DNA of 64,000 nt from Bacteroidota bacterium (GCA_963169355.1 CAUJCR010000034.1:1-64000); one strand, 5' to 3'; shown: positions 16,682 to 26,820, counted from the first letter of the stretch. The notes: generated from the sequence alone by a model not told the origin. Made by a program: numbers and translations.

Positions 16682-16714
16682 AAATCCCTCTAATCAAACA
16701 AATTAGAGGGATTT
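16682..16714 (-). terminator. Terminator-like hairpin downstream of the metalloprotease
   Basis: AAATCCCTCTAAT pairs perfectly with ATTAGAGGGATTT (13 bp, 7-base loop). It lies 33 bases behind the metalloprotease stop. Its T run is weak (TTTTATC). The ATCCCTCT core is the same as in the hairpin at 16246-16276. Confidence 0.7.
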
Positions 16715-16746
16715 ATTTCAACGTTTTTTGAATTATGTTAATAATT

Positions 16747-18072
16747 TTATTTAGATACTGTTATCTTTTTAACAGTACTCATCTCAGAATTATACACTTT
16801 TACTAAATATAACCCATTACTTAAATTACTCGTATTAATAATGTTTTGGAAATCTAATTGAGACATGGTGCTCACTAATTGACCATTGCTATTATAAATC
16901 TCACACACTAAATTTTGTGGAATTACCTTAGTTAAATTCAAATGAAAGGCTTCACCTGCTGGATTAGGATACACAAATACGTAATCGCTAAAGTTGTTTT
17001 TAATTTCTGGTAGACCAACCGTTGAACAACCTACTGGAGAAGCCGCTAATGACATACGTGCAGGGTCGGTATTAATATATGAGTACATACGTGCCTTTTG
17101 TCCCTTAGTAAACATTGCCATACACGAATCTGAAGAATAATCCATATAATTTTCTACCATATCGGGTGGATCAATTGTTCCCCAAAAACTTGACTCATTG
17201 GAACAAGAATTAATAGTGAAGTTACAGTCTGTTTGCGACTTAGCTGCTTGATTTGGAGTATCATCTACAAAATCTGTAGAATCACACTGACTACCTGAAC
17301 CTCCATTATCATCATCAGCCCAAATATGGCGCATACCAAAAAAATGGCCTATTTCGTGAACCGCAGTTTTTCCTAAATTACTTGTAGCTACTGCCCCTAC
17401 TCCATAACCAAAATATTCGCTTTGTATAACAACGCCGTCTAAAGCAGGACTTGTGCCTGGAAAAGTAGCGTAACCTAATACAAACACATTTCCAAAAATA
17501 CTCATATCACACACCCAAATATTTAAGTATTTATCATTTGGCCAAGGATCATCACCATTTGTTGCAGAGCTTTTTACTTTATCCATATTTAAAATTGGAT
17601 CAAACCCTGCATTAGATGGCGCCGACTTCCTCACAATACCAGTTGTAGGATTCCCGAGTGTATCGGTAGCTGCTAAACAAAATTGTATCTCAATATCTGC
17701 ACCTAAAGAATCAAACTCAGGGCGTACATGTGCATAATTTGCATTTAATTTTCTATAACACTCATTTAAAATGTTAATTTGTCTTACAATTTGTGAATCT
17801 GGGATATTTTGAACGGCATTTTTATAAACCACATGCACTACCACAGGAATTGTAATAACAGTATTTTGTTGTTTTAATGCATTGGCTTTATTAACAGGAT
17901 TTGCTAACCAATTCTTTGCTAATAAGTCAGCCTGCATCAACATAGATTTACTTTGTGCATTTTGCATTTGTAAATGATACGCTGGCATTGTAGCACATTT
18001 ATCCATGTTTTGCGCTTTTGAGATTAAAAGCGCACTCATAAGAGTAGCTGAGAAAAGTAATTTTTTAATCAT
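16747..18072 (-). CDS. Secreted pappalysin-type (M43) zinc metalloprotease with T9SS type A domain
   Basis: The 441-residue product has a signal peptide (MIKKLLFSATLMSALLISKA), a propeptide-like region, and a metzincin catalytic domain. The zinc motif HExxHxxGxxH is at 239-249 (HEIGHFFGMRH) and the downstream 'NYMDYSSDSCMAMFT' supplies the Met-turn. Cysteines such as those in 'CDSTDFVDDTPNQ' fit the cytophagalysin/pappalysin group. The last 75 or so residues ('VFVYPNPAGEAFHLNL' through 'SNGLYLVKVYN') are a type A T9SS sorting domain, so the enzyme should be exported and retained at or released from the cell surface. Substrate is unknown. Confidence 0.93.
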   Translation of the reverse strand: MIKKLLFSATLMSALLISKAQNMDKCATMPAYHLQMQNAQSKSMLMQADLLAKNWLANPVNKANALKQQNTVITIPVVVHVVYKNAVQNIPDSQIVRQINILNECYRKLNANYAHVRPEFDSLGADIEIQFCLAATDTLGNPTTGIVRKSAPSNAGFDPILNMDKVKSSATNGDDPWPNDKYLNIWVCDMSIFGNVFVLGYATFPGTSPALDGVVIQSEYFGYGVGAVATSNLGKTAVHEIGHFFGMRHIWADDDNGGSGSQCDSTDFVDDTPNQAAKSQTDCNFTINSCSNESSFWGTIDPPDMVENYMDYSSDSCMAMFTKGQKARMYSYINTDPARMSLAASPVGCSTVGLPEIKNNFSDYVFVYPNPAGEAFHLNLTKVIPQNLVCEIYNSNGQLVSTMSQLDFQNIINTSNLSNGLYLVKVYNSEMSTVKKITVSK

Positions 18073-18174
18073 AGTTTCAATTTTTCGGTTGCGTATAAAG
18101 ATAGGTAATTAAAAGTAAAATTACCCTAAGAAAAATTACTGCAAATGATAAAAAAATAAGACAGTAGAGAGACG

Positions 18175-18657
18175 CTACGGCACATCTAATTCGGGAGAGG
18201 TAACTACATTACTCTTATTACCAGCAGCGTCTAATAAATAAAACACATATTTGATTTTTTTAACCTGACTGGTGTGCCGATATTGTTGTAGCTTTATACT
18301 AATCTCCCCACTAATGGGCTTGCCTTTATACGAATCGGTGGGTGCTTTCACAATATAGCCAATTCTAAGCGTGTCATTATTATTCCAATCATAATAAGCT
18401 ACATATTTATCTGATATGGTATCAAAATAATAATAAGTGTACCAAAATGTTTTTGTTGTATCCTCTTGTCCTACACCAATGTCGCCATTTCCATCGGTAA
18501 ACTTGGTTACCAAAACTCCTGAATCTCCAGTAAACGGATAAAAATCTTTATATTCTATTTCAGGAACTTCTGAATATGATTTTTTCTTTACACAAGCGTA
18601 AAACAATCCACTTACAAGAAACAAGAAAAATAAATATCTAAAAAAAAGAGACTTCAT
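18175..18657 (-). CDS. Predicted lipoprotein of unknown function
   Basis: The 160-residue product has an N-terminal hydrophobic stretch ending in a lipobox (SGLFYAC, Cys near residue 22) and a 'VKKKSYSEVPEIEYKDF' linker, so it should be lipid-anchored. The mature part is beta-rich with 'VTKFTDGNGDIGVGQEDTT', which looks like a calcium-loop or Ig-like region, and 'YVFYLLDAAGNKSNVV' at the end. Short lipoproteins with a 'DGDGDIG' loop are common in this phylum, but no function is known to me. It is divergent from the LuxE-like gene, 44 bases away. Confidence 0.8.
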   Translation of the reverse strand: MKSLFFRYLFFLFLVSGLFYACVKKKSYSEVPEIEYKDFYPFTGDSGVLVTKFTDGNGDIGVGQEDTTKTFWYTYYYFDTISDKYVAYYDWNNNDTLRIGYIVKAPTDSYKGKPISGEISIKLQQYRHTSQVKKIKYVFYLLDAAGNKSNVVTSPELDVP

Positions 18658-18701
18658 GAATATTTCAGCATAAATTTACAAAAAATAATTTAAACCCAAG
18701 G

Positions 18702-19706
18702 TTGTCTAATCTTAAAAACATACAAAATCGGTTCTTTAACCTTCATTTTAACTCAACCGACGAGGAGTTTAATGCAATTTGTATGGATGTTTTTCATTAT
18801 CAGCTACAGCATAATTTGGTTTACCAACAATATGTTTCTAATCTAAAAACAGATATTCATCAAATTTCACACTATCATCAAATTCCGTTTTTACCGATAG
18901 AATTTTTTAAAACACAACGTGTTGTAAGTTCAGAAACCACAAATAACACCATCTGTTTTACAAGTAGCGGTACCACTGGACAGCAAGTTTCTAAGCATTA
19001 TGTAAACGACATTCAATTGTATGAAACCTCGTTTTTAAAAGGATTTGAGTTGTTTTATGGCAAAGCTCATCAATATTGTATTTTAGCTTTATTACCTAAC
19101 TATTTAGAGCGCGAAGGCTCGTCTTTGGTTTATATGTGTAACCATCTCATTAACCTATCTAAGCACCCAATGAGTGGATTTTATTTACATAATTTAGATG
19201 AATTAATTAAAACCATTGAAACATTAAAAAGCACTGGGCAACACGTATTATTAATTGGCGTGAGCTATGCTTTATTAGACCTAGCCGAAAAAGGCGTTTC
19301 GCTTAATCATCAATTTATAGTAATGGAAACAGGCGGCATGAAAGGTAAACGGAAGGAATTATTAAAAGAAGAACTGCATCAAATTTTAAAAGAAAAATTA
19401 CAAGTAGAGACTATTCATAGCGAATATGGTATGACGGAGCTTCTGTCTCAAGCATATTCAAAACAAAACGGCGTATTTACAACGCCTCCATGGATGAAAA
19501 TATTAATTAGAGATGTTCATGATCCTAAAACAATAATAAACACTCATAAAAGCGGAGGAATCAATGTTATTGATTTGGCAAATCTCAACTCTGTTTCTTT
19601 TATTGAAACTAAAGACTTAGGAAAAACTTTACCTAATCATCAATTTGAAATTTTAGGTAGGTTCGATAATAGCGATATAAGAGGTTGTAACTTAATGGTT
19701 CAATAA
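18702..19706 (+). CDS. LuxE/PaaK-family acyl-transferring protein (acyl-protein synthetase-like)
   Basis: The 334-residue product resembles LuxE-type acyl-protein synthetases and adenylate-forming PaaK relatives. The phosphate-binding loop is 'TSSGTTGQ' (87-94), and 'HSEYGMTELLSQAYS' near residue 240 is the second core motif. A likely role is activating or transferring an acyl group; the substrate is unknown. I accept the TTG start because the conserved region begins by residue 8 ('IQNRFFNLHF') and the next ATG would remove it. It is followed after two bases by the alkyltransferase-like gene and probably shares its transcript. Confidence 0.8.
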   Translation: MSNLKNIQNRFFNLHFNSTDEEFNAICMDVFHYQLQHNLVYQQYVSNLKTDIHQISHYHQIPFLPIEFFKTQRVVSSETTNNTICFTSSGTTGQQVSKHYVNDIQLYETSFLKGFELFYGKAHQYCILALLPNYLEREGSSLVYMCNHLINLSKHPMSGFYLHNLDELIKTIETLKSTGQHVLLIGVSYALLDLAEKGVSLNHQFIVMETGGMKGKRKELLKEELHQILKEKLQVETIHSEYGMTELLSQAYSKQNGVFTTPPWMKILIRDVHDPKTIINTHKSGGINVIDLANLNSVSFIETKDLGKTLPNHQFEILGRFDNSDIRGCNLMVQ

Positions 19707-19708
19707 AA

Positions 19709-20053
19709 ATGAGTAACATTCATACAAATGATTTTTTTGATCAGGTATATCAAGTGGTGCGGCTAATACCTAAAGGTAGAGTTACCAGTTATGGTGCTAT
19801 TGCCAAATACTTAGGTGCTAAAAAATCGTCGCGTTTAGTTGGTTATGCTATGAATGCTGCTCATGCTCAAAAAAAGCCTGTGCCTGCACACCGTGTTGTA
19901 AATAGAAATGGAGAACTAACAGGAAAACATCATTTTAAAACACCCTTTGAGATGCAGGAACTTTTAGAGAAAGAAAAAATAAAAATTAAAAACGATAAAA
20001 TTATTGATTTTAAAAAATACTTTTGGGATCCAACTATAGAATTAGCGCTATAA
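19709..20053 (+). CDS. Alkyltransferase-like protein (MGMT family, active-site Cys replaced by Ala)
   Basis: The 114-residue product is a stand-alone MGMT DNA-binding domain: 'VVRLIPKGRVTSYGAIAKYLG' and 'RLVGYAMNAA' match the helix-turn-helix and the arginine finger. The methyl-accepting motif PCHR is 'PAHR' here (59-62), so it cannot accept alkyl groups. Proteins of this kind (ATLs) bind O6-alkylguanine, flip it out and hand the lesion to nucleotide excision repair; Trp or Ala commonly replaces the Cys. It sits directly behind the LuxE-like gene without a functional link that I can see. Confidence 0.9.
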   Translation: MSNIHTNDFFDQVYQVVRLIPKGRVTSYGAIAKYLGAKKSSRLVGYAMNAAHAQKKPVPAHRVVNRNGELTGKHHFKTPFEMQELLEKEKIKIKNDKIIDFKKYFWDPTIELAL

Positions 20054-20068
20054 ACATCCTAAAATTGA

Positions 20069-20076
20069 TATATTTG
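20069..20076 (+). promoter_or_regulatory. -7 box TATATTTG before the flippase gene
   Basis: TATATTTG lies eight bases before the ATG at 20085, giving a leader of only a few bases. No clear -33 element was seen. Confidence 0.45.
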
Positions 20077-20084
20077 CACCCTTT

Positions 20085-21635
20085 ATGCAACAAAAGAAGT
20101 TTGTTAAAAATATTGCTTTCCTTATCATCCTCAATTTGCTTATTAAGCCATTTTGGCCATTAGGAATTGAACCAGCAGTACAAAAAGCTGTGGGGAATGT
20201 GGCCTATGGCGAATACGCTATTTTATTTAACTTCTCATTCTTATTAAATATTATTTTAGATTTTGGAGTTACTCAATTTAATAACCGAAATATTGCTCAA
20301 AATAATCATTTACTAACCAAGCATTTTAGCAGTTTATTCTCATTAAAGCTAGCCTTAGGAGTTATATATTTTATAGTAACCCTATTGCTAGGCTATTTTA
20401 TAGGTTACGACTATCGTTACATGAAGCTTTTGTTTGTTTTAACAATCAACCAATTTTTAATTAGCATGATTTTATATCTGCGCTCCAGTTTATTAGGCTT
20501 GCACTTATTTAAAACAGACAGTTTTGTTTCGGTAGCAGATAGAATTATTATGATTGTTATTTGTATTGGTTTGATATTAGGCTGGTTTGGCATACAGATA
20601 GATATTATGATTTTTGTATATACCCAAACATTAGGTTATTTATTGACAGCCGTTATTGCTTTTATGACGGTGTATTATAAAACCGAACATTTTACCCTAA
20701 AATGGAATTGGCCATTTAGTTTAATGATATTAAAACAAAGTTTTCCTTTTGCAATTTTGGTTTTATTAATGACTTTTTATAATCGCTTGGATAGCGTGAT
20801 GTTGGGTTATATACTCCCACAACAAAACATGTATGTGTTTTATTTATTAGAAAAAATAAAAGACACACCGCAACTTATGGCATATCAACCCATACATGAT
20901 ATAGTGATTTCATCGCAACATTTAGCAGTAAATACAGGCGCTTATCAGGCTGGTATTTATGCCAAAGCATTTCGTTTATTAGAAGCAGGCAATATGATTT
21001 CGTATCTATTTTCTATTCAGCTTATTCCTATTTTTAGTAGAATGATTAAACTAAAAGAGAATGTAGAACAACTCGTTAAATTGTCTTTTATATTATTAGT
21101 TACTCCAGCATTGGTTGTTTCGGTAGGATGTTTCTTTTACAACAACGAACTTTCAGCTATTATTAATCATGGCGTAACCGACTCGGCAAAAGAATTTAGT
21201 ATTTTGATGTTGTGTTTTACAGCCGTTTCGATTACGTATATCTTTGGAACTTTACTAACTGCAAACGGAAATTTAAAACAATTAAACTCCATGGCGGTTG
21301 TAGGAATATTAATAAACGTGGTGTTAAACTTTATATTAATACCACATTACAAAGCCTATGGTAGCGCCATATCCAGTTTAGTAACTCAATTTTTTACGGC
21401 AGGAATTCAAATTTATTTTGCGTACAAAATTTTTAAGTTTAAAATAAATTCTCGTTTAATTATTTCCTTAGTGATTTTTATTATTGGCATTGTTATTTTT
21501 AATTATTTCTCACTTACTTTTACAAGTAATTGGTTAATTAATTTTGCTATTATGGTCGCATTTTGCGGACTTTGGGCATTCCTCTCTGGATTACTCAGCA
21601 TCAAGTCTATTTTACGATTTGTAAAATACCAATAA
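20085..21635 (+). CDS. Polysaccharide/oligosaccharide flippase (Wzx-like, MOP superfamily)
   Basis: The 516-residue product has about 12-14 hydrophobic segments and the layout of lipid-linked oligosaccharide flippases, which move glycan units across the inner membrane. Recognisable pieces are the N-terminal 'VGNVAYGEYAILFNFSFLLN', 'LDFGVTQFNNRNIAQN', 'FYNRLDSVMLGYILP' and 'GAYQAGIYAKAFRLLEAGNM'. In relatives I remember, the last two pieces are nearly contiguous. Here about 40 hydrophilic residues ('YLLEKIKDTPQLM' through 'ISSQHLAVNT') separate them. No glycosyltransferase genes are nearby, so the glycan cannot be guessed. Confidence 0.88.
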   Translation: MQQKKFVKNIAFLIILNLLIKPFWPLGIEPAVQKAVGNVAYGEYAILFNFSFLLNIILDFGVTQFNNRNIAQNNHLLTKHFSSLFSLKLALGVIYFIVTLLLGYFIGYDYRYMKLLFVLTINQFLISMILYLRSSLLGLHLFKTDSFVSVADRIIMIVICIGLILGWFGIQIDIMIFVYTQTLGYLLTAVIAFMTVYYKTEHFTLKWNWPFSLMILKQSFPFAILVLLMTFYNRLDSVMLGYILPQQNMYVFYLLEKIKDTPQLMAYQPIHDIVISSQHLAVNTGAYQAGIYAKAFRLLEAGNMISYLFSIQLIPIFSRMIKLKENVEQLVKLSFILLVTPALVVSVGCFFYNNELSAIINHGVTDSAKEFSILMLCFTAVSITYIFGTLLTANGNLKQLNSMAVVGILINVVLNFILIPHYKAYGSAISSLVTQFFTAGIQIYFAYKIFKFKINSRLIISLVIFIIGIVIFNYFSLTFTSNWLINFAIMVAFCGLWAFLSGLLSIKSILRFVKYQ

Positions 21636-21653
21636 ATTAAGTCTTACATTATC

Positions 21654-22493
21654 TTAAAGCTCACTTAAATCAAAATGTTTATCCATTCTGATACCTCTTT
21701 CGGTGCGAGTAAGTGTGCAACATTCAACACTTGGGTCGTGTTCAAAAAACAAAACATACTTATTTTCGAGTGCTTGTTTAAGCATTATCTCTTTTTCTTG
21801 CAAGGTATTTAAAGGGCGCATATCATAGCCCATCACATAAGGAATTGGTATATGTCCAGTAGATGGAATTAAATCTGCCATAAAGGCAATAGTGGTGTTT
21901 TTATATTGAATTATGGGCAACATCATGGCTTCGGTGTGCCCAAATACTTCTTGTATTTTAAATCCTGAAATTAATTCCTGAGTACCGTCAATAAATTTTA
22001 GTTGGCCACTTTCTTGAATTGGTAAAATATTTTCTTTTAAAAAACTTGCTTTTTCTCGTGGGTTAGGATTTATTGCCCAGTCCCAGTGTTTTGGGTGTGT
22101 CCAGTAAGTAGCGTTTTTAAAAGCAGGCCTTAGTTTTGTTCGGTCGCTGTTATATTCAATACTACCACCACAATGATCAAAATGCAAATGGGTTAAAAAC
22201 ACATCGGTAATATCATCTCTATGAAAACCATATTTAGCCAACGATTTATCTAACGTATCATTACCATGCAAATAATAATATCCAAAAAATTTATCGTCTT
22301 GTTTGTTACCCATGCCATTATCAATTAAAATCAATCTATTACCATCTTGCACTAACAAACAGCGCATTGCCCAACTACACATATTGTTGTCATCAGCAGG
22401 ATTTAATTTATTCCAAATAGACTTAGGAACAACGCCAAACATAGCGCCTCCATCTAATTTAAAATGACCTGTGTTTATTGAGTATAACTGCAT
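21654..22493 (-). CDS. MBL-fold metallo-hydrolase
   Basis: The 279-residue product carries the metallo-beta-lactamase-fold signature 'THLHFDHCGG' (HxHxDH, 102-107), a later zinc His in 'VFGHTEAMMLPII', and the bridging Asp in 'FMADLIPS'. 'LIDNGMGNK' is the first core strand. The layout resembles N-acyl-homoserine lactonase-type or related hydrolases, but the substrate cannot be read. The ATG lies six bases after the proline dehydrogenase stop, so the two form an operon. It converges with the flippase gene, only 18 bases apart. Confidence 0.88.
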   Translation of the reverse strand: MQLYSINTGHFKLDGGAMFGVVPKSIWNKLNPADDNNMCSWAMRCLLVQDGNRLILIDNGMGNKQDDKFFGYYYLHGNDTLDKSLAKYGFHRDDITDVFLTHLHFDHCGGSIEYNSDRTKLRPAFKNATYWTHPKHWDWAINPNPREKASFLKENILPIQESGQLKFIDGTQELISGFKIQEVFGHTEAMMLPIIQYKNTTIAFMADLIPSTGHIPIPYVMGYDMRPLNTLQEKEIMLKQALENKYVLFFEHDPSVECCTLTRTERGIRMDKHFDLSEL

Positions 22494-22499
22494 AACAAT

Positions 22500-23663
22500 T
22501 TATTTTAAATGACTTCTTCTGTTTTTTTCTTTAATAATTAAATTCAACTCTCTTCCAGTTTGCCCTTTTACTGAAGTGTTTTCTTGCGCTCTACGAATTA
22601 AATAGGGTAATACTTCTTTTACTGGACCATAAGGCACGTATTTACACACATTGTATCCAGCAATACTTAGGTTATAGCTAATATGGTCGCTCATGCCATA
22701 TAATTGAGAAAAGTATATACGTTTATCATTCATCGAAATTTGATGATCTTGCATGAGTTTAACTAAATACATACTACTTTCCTCATTATGAGTTCCGGCA
22801 CATAAACCCATCATATTAATATGCTTTACACATTCTTCCAATGCTAAATTGTAATCTTTATCCGAGTCAGATTTTGTTTCTTGAATTGGAGATGGATAAT
22901 GTTTAGCACTTGCTCTTTCCCTTTCTTTCTCCATATAAGCGCCTCTTACTAATTTTGCACCTACCAAATAGTCTTTACTTTTTGCACTGGCAATGGTTTC
23001 TCTTAAAAAGGCTAATCTATCCTTACGATACAACTGAAATGTGTTATACACAATAACACTTTGTTTATTGAATAACGCCATGTTTTCATCAGCCAAGGCA
23101 TCAATAGCTGGTTGTATCCAACTTTCTTCAGCATCTATAAATAATGGTTGGTTTGCCTTACTTGCTTCTTGGCAAATAGCTGCCACACGTTGTTTTACCC
23201 TGTCGTATTCTTGCTGTTCGGCAGTAGTTAAAGTTTCATTAGCACTTACTTTTACCAATAAATCAAATCGGGCTAAGCCAGTTACTTTAAACACGCAAAA
23301 GGGAATTAATGCATTGCCTTTAGCTTTATGAATGGTTTCTATCGTTTCTTTTTTACAAGCTTCAAAATCGCTTTCACTTTCTTTACCTTCTACGCTATAA
23401 TCTAAAATGGTTCCAATGTTAAATTTACCAAGCTCTGCAATGGTTTTATCACACTCATGAATAGTTTCGCCACCCACAAATTGTTTAAAAATGGTGTTTT
23501 TAATTAATCCTTTAAATCCTAAATTTAATCCTAGTGGTGCTAGTTTAGCGCCCATTTTTACTAGCATAGGGTTACCTACTAATTTGAATAACCAATAAGA
23601 TTGTTTTAAATCGCTATTTGTTTTTGCCTTAAAAGCATTTTCGGTATTATCGAATGAAATCAT
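22500..23663 (-). CDS. Proline dehydrogenase (monofunctional)
   Basis: This FAD enzyme oxidises proline to pyrroline-5-carboxylate. The 387-residue product is the stand-alone (beta/alpha)8 type. Visible markers are 'LFIDAEESWIQPAIDAL', 'VYNTFQLYRKDRL', 'YLVGAKLVRGAYMEKER', 'CAGTHNEESSMYLVKLM', 'YFSQLYGMSDHISYNL', and 'YVPYGPVKEVLPYLIRR' with the substrate-binding arginines. It leads the MBL hydrolase gene in a two-gene unit, divergent from the CBS/NAD kinase operon. Confidence 0.93.
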   Translation of the reverse strand: MISFDNTENAFKAKTNSDLKQSYWLFKLVGNPMLVKMGAKLAPLGLNLGFKGLIKNTIFKQFVGGETIHECDKTIAELGKFNIGTILDYSVEGKESESDFEACKKETIETIHKAKGNALIPFCVFKVTGLARFDLLVKVSANETLTTAEQQEYDRVKQRVAAICQEASKANQPLFIDAEESWIQPAIDALADENMALFNKQSVIVYNTFQLYRKDRLAFLRETIASAKSKDYLVGAKLVRGAYMEKERERASAKHYPSPIQETKSDSDKDYNLALEECVKHINMMGLCAGTHNEESSMYLVKLMQDHQISMNDKRIYFSQLYGMSDHISYNLSIAGYNVCKYVPYGPVKEVLPYLIRRAQENTSVKGQTGRELNLIIKEKNRRSHLK

Positions 23664-23721
23664 ATTTTTTTTATCCTCACAAATTTACATAAGATTTATG
23701 AACTTGTTGAAAGATAAATCG

Positions 23722-23729
23722 TATTTTTG
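23722..23729 (+). promoter_or_regulatory. -7 box TATTTTTG abutting the CBS gene
   Basis: TATTTTTG ends three bases before the ATG at 23733, with a TTG about 15 bases further upstream (23704-23706). The open frame's alternative TTG start at 23727 lies inside the box and is unlikely to be used. Confidence 0.55.
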
Positions 23730-23732
23730 CTC

Positions 23733-24395
23733 ATGCTTGTTGCCGATTTAATAACAGACGAAATTCCACCTCTAAAACATACCGACACGGTAGAGTTAGC
23801 ATTAGATTGGATGGAACAATTTAAAGTATCACACTTAGCTGTTGTGAAAAACAGAGAACTCTTGGGTTTAGTATTTGAACACGACCTCATGGACTACAAC
23901 CATCCCGAAGAGAAGATTGAAGACCTAAAGATTAATTTGTTAAGACCAATTATTCACACGCATCAGCACACTTACGACTTATTAAAATTAATGATGTCGT
24001 TTAATTTAACACTTATTGCTGTGTTAGATAGCAATGAGCAATACAAAGGTTGTATAACATTAAAAGGATTATTACAAAATATTTCTACAATGGCTTCGGT
24101 ACAAAATGTAGGAGGCGTTATTGTAATTGAGATGAATCAAGCGGATTATTCATTAACACAAATAGCCAGTATTGTAGAAGGTAATGATGCCAAAATATTA
24201 AGCGCCCATGTTTCATCAATACCAGATAGTACAAAAGTAGAAGTAACCATAAAAATTAATAAAGAAGATTTATCGCGTATTTTACAAACCTTTTATCGTT
24301 ACAACTACAACATAAAAGCCTCGTTTCAAAATAGCGATTTTGAGGGAGGAATAAAAGATAGGCTCAATGAATTTCTTCATTTCTTAAACATTTAA
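23733..24395 (+). CDS. CBS-domain protein
   Basis: The product has about 220 residues. It has a pair of CBS-like motifs in the first 130 residues ('LITDEIPPLKHTDTVELALDWM', 'FKVSHLAVVKNRELLGLV', then 'YDLLKLMMSFNLTLIAVLDSNEQYKGCITL'). Such pairs usually bind adenosine nucleotides. The C-terminal half ('VIVIEMNQADYSLTQIASIV' through 'KVEVTIKINKED') looks like an ACT-type regulatory domain. It is probably a ligand sensor. The NAD kinase gene follows after 18 bases, so a link to adenylate or NAD status is plausible. I start at ATG 23733. Confidence 0.85.
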   Translation: MLVADLITDEIPPLKHTDTVELALDWMEQFKVSHLAVVKNRELLGLVFEHDLMDYNHPEEKIEDLKINLLRPIIHTHQHTYDLLKLMMSFNLTLIAVLDSNEQYKGCITLKGLLQNISTMASVQNVGGVIVIEMNQADYSLTQIASIVEGNDAKILSAHVSSIPDSTKVEVTIKINKEDLSRILQTFYRYNYNIKASFQNSDFEGGIKDRLNEFLHFLNI

Positions 24396-24413
24396 TTCTA
24401 CACGCCAAAAAAC

Positions 24414-25292
24414 ATGACTATTGCCATATATGCAAGAAATACAAAAGATAATTTTCCAGATTATTTGGAGCGCTTGCTAAAAATGGCTTCTGCCGAAAAT
24501 TTTTCGGTTATTGTATATGAACCTTATTTGCAATATTTAAGTGCTGAATTTCATAAACAATTTGACACGCCTGTATTTTCAAGTTCCGAACAATTAATTG
24601 CCAAAGCAGATTTTGTTATTTCATTAGGTGGCGATGGCACAATGCTCGAAACACTTGAGTTGGTTCGTAAATCAGGCATCCCTGTTTTAGGGGTTAATAC
24701 AGGTCGTTTAGGTTTTTTAGCTACTGTTTATAAAGAAGATTTTGAAAAAGCAATTACATTATTAATTCAAGAAAAATACACTTTAGATAAACGAGAACTT
24801 ATTGAGCTAGATAAATCGATTACTTGTTTTAGTGATGTGAATTACGCCTTAAATGAATTTACAATTCATAAAAAAGAATCAAGCGCCATGATTAATATTG
24901 ATACTTATGTTGATGGCGTATTTTTAAATTCCTATTTTGCTGATGGCTTAATTATTTCAACTCCTACTGGTTCTACAGCCTACTCATTAAGTTGTGGCGG
25001 ACCAATTATGATGCCCGATTCGGATAACTTTATTTTAACCCCCATTGCACCACACAACTTAAATGTTCGCCCTATTGTTATCTCAAATAATAAAACCTTA
25101 AGTTTTAATGTAAGCGGCAGATCAGATGAGTATAATGTATCCCTTGATTCTCGTTCGCATACTATAAAAAATAATACAACATTAAAAATTAAATTGGCCG
25201 ATTTTAAATTTAACATGGTTTGCTTAGAAGGTCAACACTTTTTTGAAACCTTACGTAATAAGCTATTATGGGGACTTGATAAACGCCATTAA
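24414..25292 (+). CDS. nadK: NAD kinase
   Basis: This enzyme phosphorylates NAD to NADP. At 292 residues it has the usual bacterial length. The GGDGT motif is at 72-76 ('SLGGDGTMLE') and 'NTGRLGFLA' at 95-103. The C-terminal part holds 'DGLIISTPTGSTAYSLSCGGP' and 'PIAPHNLNVRPIVI', the NAD-binding segments of the family. It follows the CBS gene in an apparent two-gene operon. Confidence 0.96.
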   Translation: MTIAIYARNTKDNFPDYLERLLKMASAENFSVIVYEPYLQYLSAEFHKQFDTPVFSSSEQLIAKADFVISLGGDGTMLETLELVRKSGIPVLGVNTGRLGFLATVYKEDFEKAITLLIQEKYTLDKRELIELDKSITCFSDVNYALNEFTIHKKESSAMINIDTYVDGVFLNSYFADGLIISTPTGSTAYSLSCGGPIMMPDSDNFILTPIAPHNLNVRPIVISNNKTLSFNVSGRSDEYNVSLDSRSHTIKNNTTLKIKLADFKFNMVCLEGQHFFETLRNKLLWGLDKRH

Positions 25293-25370
25293 TCAATAAA
25301 ATTACAATTAACTAAAAATAAAAGTTCAACAATAAAATAAATACTTAATTTTAAACACTGATTAATTTAA

Positions 25371-26675
<1,305 letters not shown>

Positions 26676-26691
26676 TAAATACAAATTCAAT

Positions 26692-26725
26692 AAAAATCCC
26701 GCTACAACAAGGCGGGATTTTTTTT
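26692..26725 (+). terminator. Enolase terminator
   Basis: AAAAATCCCGC pairs with GCGGGATTTTT, followed by a T run, 16 bases behind the eno stop. It is a classical rho-independent terminator. Confidence 0.9.
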
Positions 26726-26762
26726 GCTACAAATCATAGTAATTACCCACTGGAATTCCCAT

Positions 26763-26798
26763 AAAAAAGGCTGCTCATGTTGAGACAGCCTTTTTTTT
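26763..26798. terminator. Second terminator between eno and the convergent secreted-protein gene
   Basis: AAAAAAGGCTG pairs with CAGCCTTTTTT, with an inner CTCA/TGAG stem. A runs on one side and T8 on the other make it usable in both directions; it lies 23 bases behind the minus-strand gene's stop. Confidence 0.85.
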
Positions 26799-26820
26799 GT
26801 TTAATGTATGCTACTTCTAA

